NCBI GenBank assembly: GCA_900546685.1 | Contig: UREB01000108.1 | Span: 1-6,035, forward strand | Direction of reading: 5' to 3' | DNA: 6,035 nucleotides | DNA from: an uncultured Eubacteriales bacterium | GTDB lineage: Bacteria > Bacillota > Clostridia > Christensenellales > QAND01 | Part shown: positions 5,680 through 6,035 of the stretch, in pieces | Layout: the number at the start of each line of letters is the position of its first letter | Position numbering within the stretch: position 1 is the stretch's first letter | Program-made: the position numbers and the translations under genes | Notes under the pieces: model-generated | Database searches by the model: none | Told to the model about the DNA's origin: nothing | What the model saw: only the letters and a program-made list of their open reading frames with translations

Positions 5680-6035
5680 TCCCCGTCCTCCTGCCATCCC
5701 TTGCACACATCAACCCACGCTAAGCTGTGCGCATAGGTAGCCAGCTCGTCACACGTCAGCTCAATGGCAGAGTTGCTGCTACCGGCTGCCGGATACACCG
5801 TTGCAAACCTTTGCAACGATACATCCAGATAGCATTCAACCCGCGAGTCCTCAATGGCAAACGGGCATACACCCCCCACAGTATGTCCGGTATATGCCAG
5901 CACTTCCTCCGGAGTCAGCATTTTGGCCTTTAAGCCAAAGCACCGTTTAAATTTTGCGTTGTCTATCTTTGCATCTCCTGCTGCAACGATCAAAATGCCC
6001 TTTTCTTCCTTTCCCTTAAAGGATAACGTCTTTGC
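5676..6035 (-). CDS. YbaK/ProX-like aminoacyl-tRNA deacylase (5' end outside window)
   Basis: The frame is open to the right edge, so the start is missing; 119 codons plus the stop are visible. The first visible residues, AKTLSFKGKEEKGILIVAAG, followed by GDAKIDNAKFKRCFG, LTPEEVLAYTGHTVGGVCPF and 'VECYLDVSL...VYPAAGSSNSAIEL', follow the YbaK/EbsC domain (PF04073). The GGVxPF segment is its most telling motif. Members hydrolyse mischarged tRNAs in trans, such as Cys-tRNA(Pro) or Ala-tRNA(Pro). I cannot tell which substrate this one prefers. An internal TTG at 5993 could be mistaken for a start but lies inside the conserved domain. No terminator lies between its stop and the ribU promoter. Confidence 0.87.
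   Translation of the reverse strand, partial: AKTLSFKGKEEKGILIVAAGDAKIDNAKFKRCFGLKAKMLTPEEVLAYTGHTVGGVCPFAIEDSRVECYLDVSLQRFATVYPAAGSSNSAIELTCDELATYAHSLAWVDVCKGWQEDGD

Noticed and set aside
1..6035. Mobile elements, CRISPR, tRNA or rRNA, toxin-antitoxin or defence genes
   Set aside because: Reading both strands, I found no transposase or integrase motifs, no direct repeat arrays, no tRNA-like cloverleaf, and no small gene pairs. Gene content is housekeeping with tight, well-delimited transcription units.

Overview
The window looks like ordinary chromosomal DNA from a mid-GC member of the Firmicutes, most likely Clostridia. The signs are strong AGGAGG-type ribosome binding sites, compact A-tract/stem/T-tract intrinsic terminators, a GSI-alpha type glutamine synthetase without an adenylylation site, a MetA with the acetyl-CoA-type Glu111, and an FMN riboswitch controlling a RibU-type ECF transporter. 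I cannot assign a genus from the sequence alone.

Layout on the + strand: the last 37 codons of murC (peptidoglycan synthesis) end in a hairpin terminator. Next is an AI-2E family membrane protein whose reading frame is broken near its N-terminus at a run of nine T, followed by its own palindromic terminator. glnA comes next, with its own promoter and a structured leader of about 95 nt. It is followed closely by nadE, with a terminator-like hairpin wedged between them. A near-perfect sigma-A promoter then drives metA.

On the - strand, ribU converges on metA and the two share one bidirectional terminator. Upstream of ribU lie an intrinsic terminator, a complete FMN riboswitch and a perfect-hexamer promoter. 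The -35 box of that promoter overlaps the stop codon of a YbaK/ProX-like aminoacyl-tRNA deacylase gene, which runs off the right edge.

The genes are mostly housekeeping: cell wall, nitrogen assimilation (glnA), ammonia-dependent NAD synthesis (nadE), methionine entry (metA), riboflavin uptake (ribU) and tRNA proofreading. glnA and nadE both use ammonia and ATP, and nadE probably depends on transcripts that begin upstream of the intergenic hairpin.

I see no mobile element, CRISPR array, tRNA or rRNA, and no clear sign of an undescribed system. The points most worth a second look are the T9 frameshift in the AI-2E gene, the hairpin between glnA and nadE, the ybaK-ribU read-through arrangement, and the structured glnA leader.
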